Assembly: GCF_014199255.1 (NCBI RefSeq)
Contig: NZ_JACIJF010000025.1
Coordinates: 1-36,165 of the forward strand
Direction of reading: 5' to 3'
Length of the DNA stretch: 36,165 nucleotides
From: Sphingomonas xinjiangensis
Lineage (GTDB): Bacteria; Pseudomonadota; Alphaproteobacteria; Sphingomonadales; Sphingomonadaceae
Part shown: positions 13,580-22,576 of the stretch, in pieces
How the letters are laid out: the number at the start of each line of letters is the position of its first letter
How positions within the stretch are numbered: the first letter of the stretch is position 1
The notes under the pieces: model-generated
Database searches by the model: none
Seen by the model: the letters and a program-made list of their open reading frames with translations, nothing else
Told to the model about the DNA's origin: nothing
Program-made: the position numbers and the translations under genes

Positions 13580-14809
13580 TTACCCTGTCGGGCGCAACTG
13601 GACGCTGCTGATCTGTCCGCTGACCCCCGATGGTTCGTCGGAGGGCTGCACCATAAGCGTCAGCTGTTGGTGCGGGCAATCGGCGGGCACGGTAAAGCGG
13701 CCGGCGAAATTGCCTCCGTTCTGCGTGGAAGGGGGCACGATAACCCGGCCCAGCTCACGCCCGTCAGCACAGGACAGCATCCAGTAAAGCGACGTCCTGC
13801 CGGACTGTTCGATATTGGCGCTTCGTCCGGTCAGGGCATACGCACCCGGTGGCAGTAACTGGGTCTGGCGCAGCACCGCCCCTCCCACGTTAACGGGCAC
13901 TAAGAAATCGAAGACGCCGTGCTCGCCGTCGCGCTGGATTGCCGCGGAGACCCCGCTGTCACTTACCGGCGTCCAGTCGAAGGCCGAAGGTACTGTGCGG
14001 TTCACGGCGAACTCGGGATCATGCGACATGCGCCGGTCAGCGCCCGGCGTGATCGCCGCATAATAAGCCCATGCGGCGTCAAGATGGTTTTCCGACAACA
14101 GCCGGGTGATAAGTGCGGCGGTTGCCATTTCAGAAATAGGAACCCGGTGCCGGTTAAGTTCAGTGAAGAACGCCGCCGTCGCCTGGCCATCCGGACCGTT
14201 GCCCGCGACATAGGCGACGAACAGATCGCTCCATGCCGGACGCGCCGCCATCCTGTTCGCCAGCGCGGTGCGGATGGGCGCGTCAGCGATCGCTGACGTT
14301 AGTATCGGAAACAACAGGTCTGGTGCCATGCGCGACGTGCGCAGAGCGACATCATAATGATACAGAGCGGTAGTGATATCGTCGCGCCCGACGGCGTGTT
14401 CGATGGCCCACAGCTGCGTGCGCAATTCGCGGCGGGAGAGCATTTGCGAATAGGCAAAACTGCGCAATGCCGCCGCGCGATCTCCACGAATCTCGGCGTT
14501 TATGCCCAGCGTCGCAGCGGCGGCCACGGCGGTCGGATCTCGTCGCAATGCCGTCCGCGCCAGGCGATCAGCCTCGGCGCGGTCCGCCATACTCGCCTCG
14601 GCACCGGACAATTTCACAGACAATAGCGCCGCCATTCGCCCGTCCCAAGGTGCGGAGGCATAGGCCCACTCGGGCGCGCTGGAGCGCATGTGATCAGCAA
14701 GCGCGTGCGTGACCGACACATAGCCTAGCCCCGCCAAGCCTGCTGCCAGCGCCACGCGTACACCCCATTCGACAGAGGTCCGCCGGGGGAGGGTACGGCG
14801 TTGCCGCAT
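13580..14809 (-). CDS. membrane-anchored TPR-like protein of the EPS locus
   Basis: This 409-residue protein has one N-terminal membrane segment (about residues 14-34, EWGVRVALAAGLAGLGYVSV). A periplasmic helical-repeat region follows (ADRLARTALRRDPTAVAAAA, GDRAAALRSFAYSQMLSRRE), reminiscent of tetratricopeptide repeats. The C-terminal third is strand-rich (LLPPGAYALTGRSANIEQSG, GRFTVPADCPHQQLTL) and may form a jelly-roll or carbohydrate-binding-like domain with two Cys. The ATG shares one base with the stop of the Wzc-like gene (TAATG), so translation is coupled. This suggests a scaffold between co-polymerase and polymer, but no experimental function is known to me. Confidence 0.75.
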   Translation of the reverse strand: MRQRRTLPRRTSVEWGVRVALAAGLAGLGYVSVTHALADHMRSSAPEWAYASAPWDGRMAALLSVKLSGAEASMADRAEADRLARTALRRDPTAVAAAATLGINAEIRGDRAAALRSFAYSQMLSRRELRTQLWAIEHAVGRDDITTALYHYDVALRTSRMAPDLLFPILTSAIADAPIRTALANRMAARPAWSDLFVAYVAGNGPDGQATAAFFTELNRHRVPISEMATAALITRLLSENHLDAAWAYYAAITPGADRRMSHDPEFAVNRTVPSAFDWTPVSDSGVSAAIQRDGEHGVFDFLVPVNVGGAVLRQTQLLPPGAYALTGRSANIEQSGRTSLYWMLSCADGRELGRVIVPPSTQNGGNFAGRFTVPADCPHQQLTLMVQPSDEPSGVSGQISSVQLRPTG

Positions 14810-17010
14810 TATCCCCGTGCCTTGGCTTCTGCGACGGGGTCCTGACCATAGCCGTAGCCATATTCGTACCCGTACCCGTAATGCGCCTTACGCGCATCGA
14901 ACTTGGAGAGCACGCCGCCTAAGATATGGGCGTTCGCCGCCACCAATCGCGCGAGCGCGGCCTTAACCAACGTCGAACGGATGCCGTGCGATTCAACGGT
15001 GTAGACGACTCCTTCGACCCGGCTCGCGATCAGCGGTGCGTCGGCCAGACCCATCACTGGCGGACTATCAATCACAATATAATTAAAATGCTCGTGCAGA
15101 CGTCCGATCAGGTCGGCGAGGCGGTGGCCGGTCAGCAGCTCGGCAGCGTTCGGCGGTATCGGTCCAGCCGCCATCGCGGTCAGCCCTAGGTCTTCCATTC
15201 GGAATAGCAGCGGCAGGAGATCGTCATGCCCGGCCAGGAAGTTGCTGAGGCCGCGGTCGTTCGGAACCCCACCCAGATGATGAACCGATGGCGACCGCAT
15301 GTCGCCGTCGATCAGTACCACCGTCTTGCCGCTGCGCGCCAGCATGGTGGCCAACGCCAGCGCAGTCGTGGACTTGCCCTCCGCCGGTCGCGTCGACGTG
15401 ACCGACAGCGAACGCGGCACGCCGTGTTCGGTGGTGAACGCCAAGTTGGTTTGTACTGCCAGATAGGCGTCGACCATTTCCGACTTGCGGTCGAGCAACG
15501 CCTCGCGCGGGGTGACCCCTTCGACCTTTGGCACAGATCCCAACAGCGGCAGCCCGAGCCGCCGTTCGATCTCGGCCGGATCGGCAATTGCCTCGTCCAT
15601 CTGCTCGAGCGCCAAAGCCATTAGCGTGCCCAATACTAGCCCCGCCAACAACGCGATAGCCAGGTTGACGATCAGTCGCGGAGACGACGGACGTTGTGGC
15701 ACATCGGCCTGGTCGACCACCGCCACGTTGTTCACCCCGACACCGCCAGCGACGCCGATTTCTTTGAACCGCTGCAACAGCCCATCGTACAGCGCACGGT
15801 TGGTATCTACTTCCTGCTGGAAGATATTATACTGGATCGATCGCCGCCGCAGGTCGAGATAGCTGCCCTTGAGCTGTTCGACACGCGCCTGCAACCCGCG
15901 CTCACGTTCCACGGCGCTACGATAGTCGGTCTGGACCGATCCCGACACGCGCCGTTCCTCGTTCGCGATACTGCGATCGAGTTGATCGATCTGCGACTTG
16001 AGCGCGCGCGCGGCAGGATAGCCTGGCTCGAACTGGATCATCAGCTTTTGATATTCGGCCGCATATTCCGCACGCCGCTGCCGCAGGGTGTTGATAGCTT
16101 GATTGCGCAGCGCTTCCGACGAGGCTCCCGCCGTCGCTCCTTCGCGATAGCGGGCTTCGGCTGCGATGCGTTCGGCCGTCGCTTGGCTCAGCGCCGCGTT
16201 CAACGACGCCAGATCGTCAGCGACGATCGAACGCTCGGACGTCGATCCGTTCGCGTTCGCCTGTGCGGGCAGGTTGATGATGCGTTCGCGCGACGCATAG
16301 GCGACCAGCTGACGCTGGCTTTCGTCAAGCAGTTCCTTCTGCCGCGCCAGCTGCTGCTTCAGAAGGTTGCGACCATAGGAGGTTGCCTGGACCTTGCGTT
16401 CCAAATTGGTCTGGATGAACGCGTCGGACCATGCGTTGACGATCTTTGCCGAGAATTGGGGGTCCGGGCTGGTGAAGCGAATGTCGACAAGCCGCGACAG
16501 CCGGGTCGGCACGATCGTCAGATGCTTGCGCAGGATCTCGCCCGCCAGCCGCTGACGGGTCGCGCGGCCTGCCGCCGGATAGCGGCTGTTGACCAGAGCG
16601 AACGCCGGCTCGTCCGACGACACGCCGAACCGTTCGTAAAATTGGGGATCGTCAGTTAGACGGAGCTGCGTCGCGACCCGTTCTGACAACGACCGGGACT
16701 CTAGCAGGCCATATTGCGTCTGGTAGAATTCCTGATCGGCAACGCTCGTCTCGCGCTCGACACCCTGAAAGTTGGTGACCTGATTGGCTTCGCGTGAAAT
16801 TTCGATCGTAGCCGACGCCGTGTATTTCGGCGTCATCAGCAACGTAGCAATCAGCCCGAGCAGCAGGCAGGCGACCGTCGCGCCAAGTATGACGTACCGC
16901 CGCCGCAGCGCAATTCGCAGATACTGACGGATGACGGGAATATCCTCCGCCTCCGAAAGAAGGGCTCCCCTCATGGGGCTGGTACGCGGGTTAGAGAGTG
17001 CGAGATTCAC
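14809..17010 (-). CDS. Wzc/GumC-like polysaccharide co-polymerase with tyrosine kinase
   Basis: A 733-residue inner-membrane protein that controls chain length and export in Wzy-dependent pathways. Two membrane segments (about 39-60 and 440-465) enclose a periplasmic Wzz-type domain with long coiled coils (SRQLVAYASRERI, ERERGLQARVEQLKG). The proline-rich segment PQRPSSPRLIVN precedes the second membrane helix, as usual. The cytosolic BY-kinase has Walker A TRPAEGKSTT (about 538-547), A' VVLIDGDMRS (about 560-569) and Walker B YIVIDSPPVMG (about 640). The C-terminus ends in a six-tyrosine cluster, HYGYGYEYGYGYG (about 708-720), the autophosphorylation tail. Kinase and membrane domains are fused, as in Gram-negative Wzc. 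The GTG at 17010 is used; ATG at 16974 is an alternative. Confidence 0.92.
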   Translation of the reverse strand: MNLALSNPRTSPMRGALLSEAEDIPVIRQYLRIALRRRYVILGATVACLLLGLIATLLMTPKYTASATIEISREANQVTNFQGVERETSVADQEFYQTQYGLLESRSLSERVATQLRLTDDPQFYERFGVSSDEPAFALVNSRYPAAGRATRQRLAGEILRKHLTIVPTRLSRLVDIRFTSPDPQFSAKIVNAWSDAFIQTNLERKVQATSYGRNLLKQQLARQKELLDESQRQLVAYASRERIINLPAQANANGSTSERSIVADDLASLNAALSQATAERIAAEARYREGATAGASSEALRNQAINTLRQRRAEYAAEYQKLMIQFEPGYPAARALKSQIDQLDRSIANEERRVSGSVQTDYRSAVERERGLQARVEQLKGSYLDLRRRSIQYNIFQQEVDTNRALYDGLLQRFKEIGVAGGVGVNNVAVVDQADVPQRPSSPRLIVNLAIALLAGLVLGTLMALALEQMDEAIADPAEIERRLGLPLLGSVPKVEGVTPREALLDRKSEMVDAYLAVQTNLAFTTEHGVPRSLSVTSTRPAEGKSTTALALATMLARSGKTVVLIDGDMRSPSVHHLGGVPNDRGLSNFLAGHDDLLPLLFRMEDLGLTAMAAGPIPPNAAELLTGHRLADLIGRLHEHFNYIVIDSPPVMGLADAPLIASRVEGVVYTVESHGIRSTLVKAALARLVAANAHILGGVLSKFDARKAHYGYGYEYGYGYGQDPVAEAKARG

Positions 17011-17022
17011 GACGGCCGAACC

Positions 17023-17733
17023 TTATTGAATGACCGCGATCAGCGGTGCCGCTAGAAGCGGAGAAAGCGAGACGAGGTCGCGGAACAGACGCCGCTGCGG
17101 AGAATCACCCACTACGATCATGTCGTTGGCGTAGACAGGCGGATCGTCATATTCCCCGCGACGTATCGCCGCGACGTTGTAAAGCCCCGCCATGCGTTGA
17201 TTGCCCACGGTTCGGAGGATAACAACTTCTTCCTGCCGCGCGAATTCCGACAGCCCCTTGGCGGAGGCAATGACCCGCATCAACGTCATCTGGTTGGTGA
17301 CGGGGTACAGGCCGGGTTCAACCACCTGTCCCTCGATGGTTACGACCTGGCTGACCGAATTTTTGATGTTAATGGTAACTTCGGGGTTGCGGACGTAGCG
17401 CGCGCGCAACGCCGTCTCGATCGTGCTAGCAAGTTCCTGCGCCGTCTTGCCGCGCGCGTCAAGCGTGCCCGCCAGCGGCATTGCGATCCGCCCGCTGGAG
17501 TCCACCTGCATCTCACGGCTGAGGTCTGGGATGTTGAACACATCAACCTGGATCGTGTCCAGCGGACCGATGAGCGCCGGGCGGTCGGCCGCGGTCAGGT
17601 CGGTCCGGCTCGGCGGAGGCAACATCCCCGCACTGTCGACAACGGTCAGCCGCTGGGTGGATTGGAGAGGCTGATGACCGGCACACCCTGCAAGGGCGCT
17701 CGCCATCAGAAGAGCGATACAGAGCTTACGCAT
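17023..17733 (-). CDS. Wza-like polysaccharide export lipoprotein
   Basis: A 236-residue outer-membrane export protein of the Wza/GumB type. A lipoprotein signal (MRKLCIALLMASALAGCAGH, Cys at 17) is followed by the Poly_export domain (IGPLDTIQVDVFNIPDLSRE, then GRIAMPLAGTLDARGKTAQE) and an SLBB domain (VTIEGQVVEPGLYPVTNQMT). It is shorter than E. coli Wza and lacks the long C-terminal amphipathic barrel helix, as do many alphaproteobacterial relatives. It lies 12 bases upstream of the co-polymerase gene in the same operon; the pair forms the trans-envelope export channel. Confidence 0.92.
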   Translation of the reverse strand: MRKLCIALLMASALAGCAGHQPLQSTQRLTVVDSAGMLPPPSRTDLTAADRPALIGPLDTIQVDVFNIPDLSREMQVDSSGRIAMPLAGTLDARGKTAQELASTIETALRARYVRNPEVTINIKNSVSQVVTIEGQVVEPGLYPVTNQMTLMRVIASAKGLSEFARQEEVVILRTVGNQRMAGLYNVAAIRRGEYDDPPVYANDMIVVGDSPQRRLFRDLVSLSPLLAAPLIAVIQ

Positions 17734-17929
17734 GCGCTGGGATCATCCGCGGTGGATAGAGTAGAAGTCGGGAGCCTATAGTTGCTGGATATCCTCGGGT
17801 AAAGCAGAGGAACCCCGCCGATGATGGGCACCCCGCGGCAGACATCGCGCAGATTGCTGTCACGCTGTGACCGTGGCAAGGCGGCCCAATATCGCCCCGC
17901 AAACCTCCATAGGCAGAGCAGCTCCAGAT
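17734..17929. promoter_or_regulatory. divergent promoter region, export operon / aminotransferase
   Basis: This 196-base gap separates the divergent wza-like gene and the aminotransferase gene, so both operons must start here. I cannot point to convincing -35/-10 boxes by eye. A reading of the aminotransferase frame extends left to a GTG at 17867, but its residues do not match the family. Confidence 0.35.
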
Positions 17930-19108
17930 ATGCTCAACACCAAATTCAGTCCGTGGCCGAGCTTCAGCGAGGAAGAGCAGGTCGCCGTTGCCAAAACCTT
18001 GCGATCGAACCGCGTCAATTACTGGACAGGGGGTGAGGGCCGTGCGTTCGAAGAGGAGTTCGCGCAGTGGACCGAGACTTCCCATGCGGTGGCGGTCGCC
18101 AACGGCACGCTCGCGCTCGACCTTGCGCTGAAAGCATTGGGCATCGGTTCGGGGGACGAGGTGATCGTCACGCCGCGCACCTTCATCGCATCGATTTCCA
18201 CCGTGGTTACCGCTGGCGCCACCCCAGTCTTCGCCGATGTCGACCGCGACAGCGGCAATATCTCGCCCGCCACCATCGCCCCCAAGATCACGGAGCGCAC
18301 CCGGGCCATCATTCCGGTGCACTTGGCCGGCTGGCCCGCCGACATGGACGGCATACTCGCACTCGCGCAGCCGCACGGCATCCGGGTCGTGGAGGATTGC
18401 GCCCAAGCGCACGGCGCGAAAATCGGCGATCGCATGGTCGGTTCAATCGGCGACATCGGAGCATGGTCCTTCTGCCAGGACAAGATCATGTCGACCGGCG
18501 GCGAGGGGGGCATGGTAACCACCAACGATGCCGGCCTCTGGTCAGCCATGTGGTCGTTCAAGGACCATGGGAAGAGCTGGGAAGCGGTGTACGAGCGTGC
18601 ACATCCCCCGGGCTTTCGCTGGGTTCACGAACAGTTCGGGACCAATTGGCGCATGTTGGAGATGCAAGCTGCGATCGGGCGGATCCAGCTGCGGCGCATG
18701 GTGGACTGGACGGCGCGACGAACCGCGATAGCACGGCAGCTGCACGGCGTCCTTGCCGCGTTCCCACACAGCGTGCGCGCACCACTGCCCAGCGAAGGCA
18801 TGACCCACGCCTTCTACCGCCTCTATGCCTATGTTTGTCCCGAAGGGCTGAAGTCTGATTGGGACCGCGACCGCATTGTCGCCGAGATTACTGCGCTCGA
18901 CGTGCCGGTGTACCAAGGCAGCTGTTCCGAGGTGTATCTTGAAAAGGCGTTCGACAACACGCCGTGGCGCCCTGAAGCGCGACTGCCGGTCGCGCGCGAG
19001 CTGGGCGAGACCAGCCTGATGTTTCTCACCCACCCCACGATCACCGACGCGGAAGTCGCCAAGATGTGCGACGCGGTGGGTGCCGTGCTGAAGCAAGCAA
19101 CGGCCTAA
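17930..19108 (+). CDS. PLP-dependent sugar aminotransferase (DegT/PglE-like)
   Basis: A 392-residue DegT/DnrJ/EryC1/StrS enzyme that transfers an amino group to a 4-keto nucleotide sugar. The PLP lysine is K185 in AWSFCQDKIMSTGGEGGM. Other blocks are NGTLALDLALKALGIGSGDE (cofactor phosphate loop), VIVTPRTFIAS, and VVEDCAQAHGA (Asp that contacts the PLP ring nitrogen). The start at ATG 17930 begins right before SPWPSFSEEEQVAVAKTL, the usual N-terminus. With the dehydratase (PglF-like), acetyltransferase (PglD-like) and phosphoglycosyl transferase (PglC-like) encoded on the opposite strand next door, it most likely makes the 4-amino sugar of a bacillosamine-type pathway. Substrate choice cannot be read from sequence alone. 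Confidence 0.9.
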   Translation: MLNTKFSPWPSFSEEEQVAVAKTLRSNRVNYWTGGEGRAFEEEFAQWTETSHAVAVANGTLALDLALKALGIGSGDEVIVTPRTFIASISTVVTAGATPVFADVDRDSGNISPATIAPKITERTRAIIPVHLAGWPADMDGILALAQPHGIRVVEDCAQAHGAKIGDRMVGSIGDIGAWSFCQDKIMSTGGEGGMVTTNDAGLWSAMWSFKDHGKSWEAVYERAHPPGFRWVHEQFGTNWRMLEMQAAIGRIQLRRMVDWTARRTAIARQLHGVLAAFPHSVRAPLPSEGMTHAFYRLYAYVCPEGLKSDWDRDRIVAEITALDVPVYQGSCSEVYLEKAFDNTPWRPEARLPVARELGETSLMFLTHPTITDAEVAKMCDAVGAVLKQATA

Positions 19109-19153
19109 GATCGGCCCATCTGCCCCCCCCCCGAACAGGCAGCGGACCGGGAG

Positions 19154-19786
19154 TCAGTCGCGCCGCAGCGGTCGCGCGGGATTGCCGATCCATGTTTCAC
19201 CGGCCGGAACGTCCTTGGTCACGACCGCGCCCATGCCAATCACCGCCCCGCGTCCAATCCGCAACGGCTTGTCAGGCGTCCCCTGCTTCAGGATCGCGCC
19301 CGTCCCGATATAGGCATGATCGTCAATATGTACGTTGCCGTTGCACTTGGCGCCGGGTGCGAACGTGACGAAGTCGCCGATCACACAATCATGTGCGACA
19401 TAGGCGTATAAGTTAGCGTGGAACTGGCGGCCGACACGAATGTCTGACGTCAGGTGTACGAAACCACACAGGATCGCGCCCTCGCCGATCTCGACATTGT
19501 CTAGAACAATGACGTTGCTTCCTTTTACTCCAATGATCGCGACACCCGCCGCGAGGCAGCGCGCTTCCAGTTTTTCGCGGATCGTCGAATTAGCGATGGC
19601 GAGAATACAGGATTTCTGCGGCTCGGGTCGCGCTACAAAGGCATCGAACGTCAGGATGTTCTGCCCATTCGCCATTTCGTCGTCGATATAGACGAAGCTG
19701 ACCCCCTCGCCGGCATATTGCTGTCGCATAAGCGGCATGATTTCCCGACCGAAACCGCTGGCCCCATAAATGGCGATGCAATGCAT
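19154..19786 (-). CDS. sugar N-acetyltransferase (PglD-like)
   Basis: A 210-residue trimeric left-handed beta-helix acetyltransferase. The N-terminal Rossmann half starts MHCIAIYGASGFGREIMPLM, which binds the UDP-sugar. The C-terminal hexapeptide repeats run from about 90 on, with the catalytic His in YVAHDCVIGDFVTFAPGA, matching the H-x-CVIG pattern of PglD. The end, GMGAVVTKDVPAGETWIGNP, is typical. The start at 19786 has ggaagga before it; the upstream 29 in-frame residues are not family-like. It probably acetylates the amino group made by the DegT-type aminotransferase, giving a di-N-acetylated nucleotide sugar. It follows the pglC-like gene by 16 bases. Confidence 0.9.
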   Translation of the reverse strand: MHCIAIYGASGFGREIMPLMRQQYAGEGVSFVYIDDEMANGQNILTFDAFVARPEPQKSCILAIANSTIREKLEARCLAAGVAIIGVKGSNVIVLDNVEIGEGAILCGFVHLTSDIRVGRQFHANLYAYVAHDCVIGDFVTFAPGAKCNGNVHIDDHAYIGTGAILKQGTPDKPLRIGRGAVIGMGAVVTKDVPAGETWIGNPARPLRRD

Positions 19787-19802
19787 GGTCGTTCCTTCCA
19801 GA

Positions 19803-20399
19803 CTATTCGCCTTTGGTGCCGGTGAATCGCGACATCGTCGCCTCGCCTTCCGCGCTGATGCCTTCGCGGGCAAGCACCTTTCGCACGGTCAGCCACAAGA
19901 TCTTCAAGTCCAACCAGAGGCTGCGATTATCGACATACCAGACGTCGAGCGCAAACTTCTCCTCCCAGTTCAACGCATTGCGTCCATTCACCTGAGCCCA
20001 TCCCGTAATACCGGGGGGCACGTCGTGCCGTCGGGCCTGTTCGGGGGAATATAGCGGGAGATAGGACACCAGCAGCGGGCGGGGGCCAACCAGTCGGATG
20101 TCACCGCGCACCAGGTTCCAGAAGGAGGGCAGCTCGTCGAGGCTGAGCGAACGCAGAACCTTACCGACCCGGGTCAGGCGCTGCGCGTCTGGCAACGAGA
20201 CGCCATCGGCGTCGCGTGCATTGGTCATCGTGCGGAATTTGAGCAGTTCGAATACTTTGCCGTGCAACCCTGGCCTGGGTTGTCGAAAAAATATCGGACG
20301 CCCCAAATCGAAATATACTAGAACCATCAGCAGCAGCAGGATCGGCGCGACGATCGGTAGAACGAGCGCGACCAGAACAATCTCGAGGGCACGCGGCAT
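19803..20399 (-). CDS. initiating phosphoglycosyl transferase (PglC/WcaJ-like)
   Basis: A 198-residue small monotopic phosphoglycosyl transferase, which puts the first sugar phosphate on undecaprenyl phosphate. The N-terminal re-entrant membrane helix (VLVALVLPIVAPILLLLMVL) is followed by the core: LLKFRTMTNARD, the catalytic DE pair in LSLDELPSFWNLVRGD, GPRPLLVSYLPLY and PPGITGWAQVNGRN. It consists of the catalytic domain only, like PglC, without the extra membrane region of WcaJ/WbaP. Its place between the pglD-like and pglF-like genes suggests that the sugar it loads is the diacetamido sugar made by its neighbours. Confidence 0.93.
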   Translation of the reverse strand: MPRALEIVLVALVLPIVAPILLLLMVLVYFDLGRPIFFRQPRPGLHGKVFELLKFRTMTNARDADGVSLPDAQRLTRVGKVLRSLSLDELPSFWNLVRGDIRLVGPRPLLVSYLPLYSPEQARRHDVPPGITGWAQVNGRNALNWEEKFALDVWYVDNRSLWLDLKILWLTVRKVLAREGISAEGEATMSRFTGTKGE

Positions 20400-20423
20400 C
20401 GGAAATCATCCGTTCAAGAAGGA

Positions 20424-22364
20424 TCAGGCGGCGTTGCTAGAGCGGCGGGCTTGAGAGCCGTTATATTCCGGCACTAGCATGCTCAAGATCACCAGCGACG
20501 CTTCGCGATCACCTTGGGATAGCACATCCTGTAGATCGTGCAGATAGTTGTTGAGGATCGGCCAGTCGATATGCGCCTCGCGCGCCTGCATGATACGGGA
20601 ATGGTCGGTAGGACGCGGCGAATTGCCGATCAGCAACTCTTCGTACAGCTTCTCTCCCTTACGCAGCCCAATCTCGCAAATCTCTATATCGCCATCAGGA
20701 TTGGCCGCGTCGCGAACGCTGAGCCCCGAAAGATTGATCATCGTACGTGCCAGGTCGTAGATTCGGATCGGTTGGCCCATGTCGAGGACATAGACCTCCC
20801 CCCCTTCGGCCATGGCCCCGGCTTGGATGACAAGTTGTGCGGCCTCGGGAATCGTCATGAAATAGCGCGTCACATCCCGGTGCGTCAGCGTGACCGGGCC
20901 GCCCTGACGGATTTGGCGCTGGAACCGGGGAACGACCGACCCGCTGGAGCCCAGCACGTTGCCGAACCGCACTATCGCGAACAACGTCCCGCTTCCGCGC
21001 CCGTTCAGCGCCTGGAGGATTAGTTCGCAGACACGCTTGCTGGCCCCCATCACGTTAGTTGGCCGTACGGCCTTATCGGTACTGACCAAGATAAAGTTCT
21101 GCACACCGACACGGTCCGCGTGCAGCGCGCATTGCAGCGTTCCGAGGATGTTGTTGCGCATGCCCGCGATCACATTCTCCTCAACCAGCGGAACATGCTT
21201 GTAGGCCGCGGCATGGAACACCGTCGCGGGCTTCCAGCGATCGAACAGGCGGCGTGCAGTGTCATGGTCGGCGATGCTGCCCAGTTCGGCGTGGATCGCG
21301 ACGGACCCACTGAGCATCCCCTGCTTCTCGGCCTCGCGCAGTTCCCCCTCGATCAGATAGAGCGCGTGTTCCGTCATTTCGACGAGGATAATGTCGGTCG
21401 GCTCAAGCTGGCTGATCTGCCGGCAGAGTTCGCTGCCGATTGATCCGCCCGCACCGGTCACCATCACCGAACGGCCGGTGACGGTCTTGTGCAGCAGATG
21501 CTGGTTCGGCGGCACGGGGTCGCGACCCAGTAGGTCAGTGATCTCGATCTCACGCAGATCGCCTACCGAAATCGAACCGTCCAGCAGATTGCTGATAGCT
21601 GGCAGCGTAAGTACGCGGACGCTGATGTCCTCGAATTTGCGCACCAGCTTCTCCCGCTCCTGGCGCGAGATGCGAGGAATGGCCAGTAGAACCATGTCGA
21701 TCTCATGCCGGTCGATCAGTTCGGCGACATTGTCCGCCTTGTACACGCGCGCCCCGTCCAGGTGCTTGCCGGCCATGCGCGCGTCGTCGTCAAGATAGCC
21801 GCACAGCAACATGTTACCTTCGTACCGCAGCGACAACGCGAGCTGTCGCCCCGATGATCCCGCGCCGTAGATAAAGACCCGCTGGCGCTGCCCAAAGAAA
21901 CTTTTCTGATTGAGAAGGTCGAAAAACACGTAGCGCGCGACGAGCCTGCTCATGATCAAAAGGACTGAAAAAACCAGCGGTTGAATGACGGCGACCGTAC
22001 GCGGCACGCTGGGAACGAAGTTTGCGAGCGATACTAGCGCCAGGACCACGCCGATCATCATGCACGAGGTCACGATGTTCACCATCGTGCGCGCTCCCAT
22101 GAACCGCACGACCGATCGGTAGATGCCAGATAGCGTGAAAATCGTCAGCCACGCCGCCAAACTTACCGCGATGACGGCAAGCACGGCTCGACTGGACAAG
22201 ACCCATTCGCCCAATCGCAGCGAAAAGGCAATCCAGACTGCAATCACGCAAAGCAACGCGTCGTTGGCCATGACAAGAAAAAGCTTGACTGTCCGGCCAA
22301 CACCTACAAGATAACGCAGGACAGCGAAGATAGTGGGCTCGATAATATTCCACATGCTGCTCAC
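20424..22364 (-). CDS. membrane nucleotide-sugar 4,6-dehydratase (PglF/CapD-like)
   Basis: A 646-residue enzyme with four N-terminal membrane segments (residues about 20-130), a first Rossmann domain (VFIYGAGSSGRQLALSLRYE) and a C-terminal SDR dehydratase domain with the NAD loop VMVTGAGGSIGSELCRQI. The active-site region is STDKAVRPTNVMGASKR, in which the usual SDR Tyr is Met (M-x-x-x-K), typical of the PglF/WbpM group. It converts UDP-GlcNAc to the 4-keto-6-deoxy sugar that feeds the aminotransferase. Usual length for PglF/WbpM is 590-665. The outermost start is GTG 22364; ATG 22355 is equally possible. The gene lies 24 bases upstream of the pglC-like gene. Confidence 0.93.
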   Translation of the reverse strand: MSSMWNIIEPTIFAVLRYLVGVGRTVKLFLVMANDALLCVIAVWIAFSLRLGEWVLSSRAVLAVIAVSLAAWLTIFTLSGIYRSVVRFMGARTMVNIVTSCMMIGVVLALVSLANFVPSVPRTVAVIQPLVFSVLLIMSRLVARYVFFDLLNQKSFFGQRQRVFIYGAGSSGRQLALSLRYEGNMLLCGYLDDDARMAGKHLDGARVYKADNVAELIDRHEIDMVLLAIPRISRQEREKLVRKFEDISVRVLTLPAISNLLDGSISVGDLREIEITDLLGRDPVPPNQHLLHKTVTGRSVMVTGAGGSIGSELCRQISQLEPTDIILVEMTEHALYLIEGELREAEKQGMLSGSVAIHAELGSIADHDTARRLFDRWKPATVFHAAAYKHVPLVEENVIAGMRNNILGTLQCALHADRVGVQNFILVSTDKAVRPTNVMGASKRVCELILQALNGRGSGTLFAIVRFGNVLGSSGSVVPRFQRQIRQGGPVTLTHRDVTRYFMTIPEAAQLVIQAGAMAEGGEVYVLDMGQPIRIYDLARTMINLSGLSVRDAANPDGDIEICEIGLRKGEKLYEELLIGNSPRPTDHSRIMQAREAHIDWPILNNYLHDLQDVLSQGDREASLVILSMLVPEYNGSQARRSSNAA

Positions 22365-22576
22365 GAAACTGCTTTTCGTCCTACGATATTTGCCAGTAGT
22401 TTTTAATTACTGTCGAAATTGGAATACGCCGTCCTTCTACAGCATGACGTTGCCATTTACAAATCGTTGTCTAAGCAGAATCGCTTATCGTATGCTCAAT
22501 CGAGCAGGACCAACGTTGACGGTACAGTTATGAAGCCCTTCGGGCTGTTGACCATCATGCCGAAAGATCGGCAGTA
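22365..22576. promoter_or_regulatory. divergent promoter region, dehydratase / beta-helix gene
   Basis: This gap of about 210 bases separates divergent genes and is clearly more AT-rich (about 22385-22500, e.g. tttttaattactg) than the coding parts on either side. It must hold promoters for both the pglF-pglC-pglD operon and the beta-helix gene. No box is called with certainty. Confidence 0.35.

Noticed and set aside
15694..16659. 321-residue plus-strand open frame
   Set aside because: Antisense to the Wzc-like gene, whose motifs are clear; the frame shows no family motif.
19123..19132. Ten-C tract as a phase-variation switch
   Set aside because: It lies between two convergent genes, outside both coding frames, and away from any promoter.
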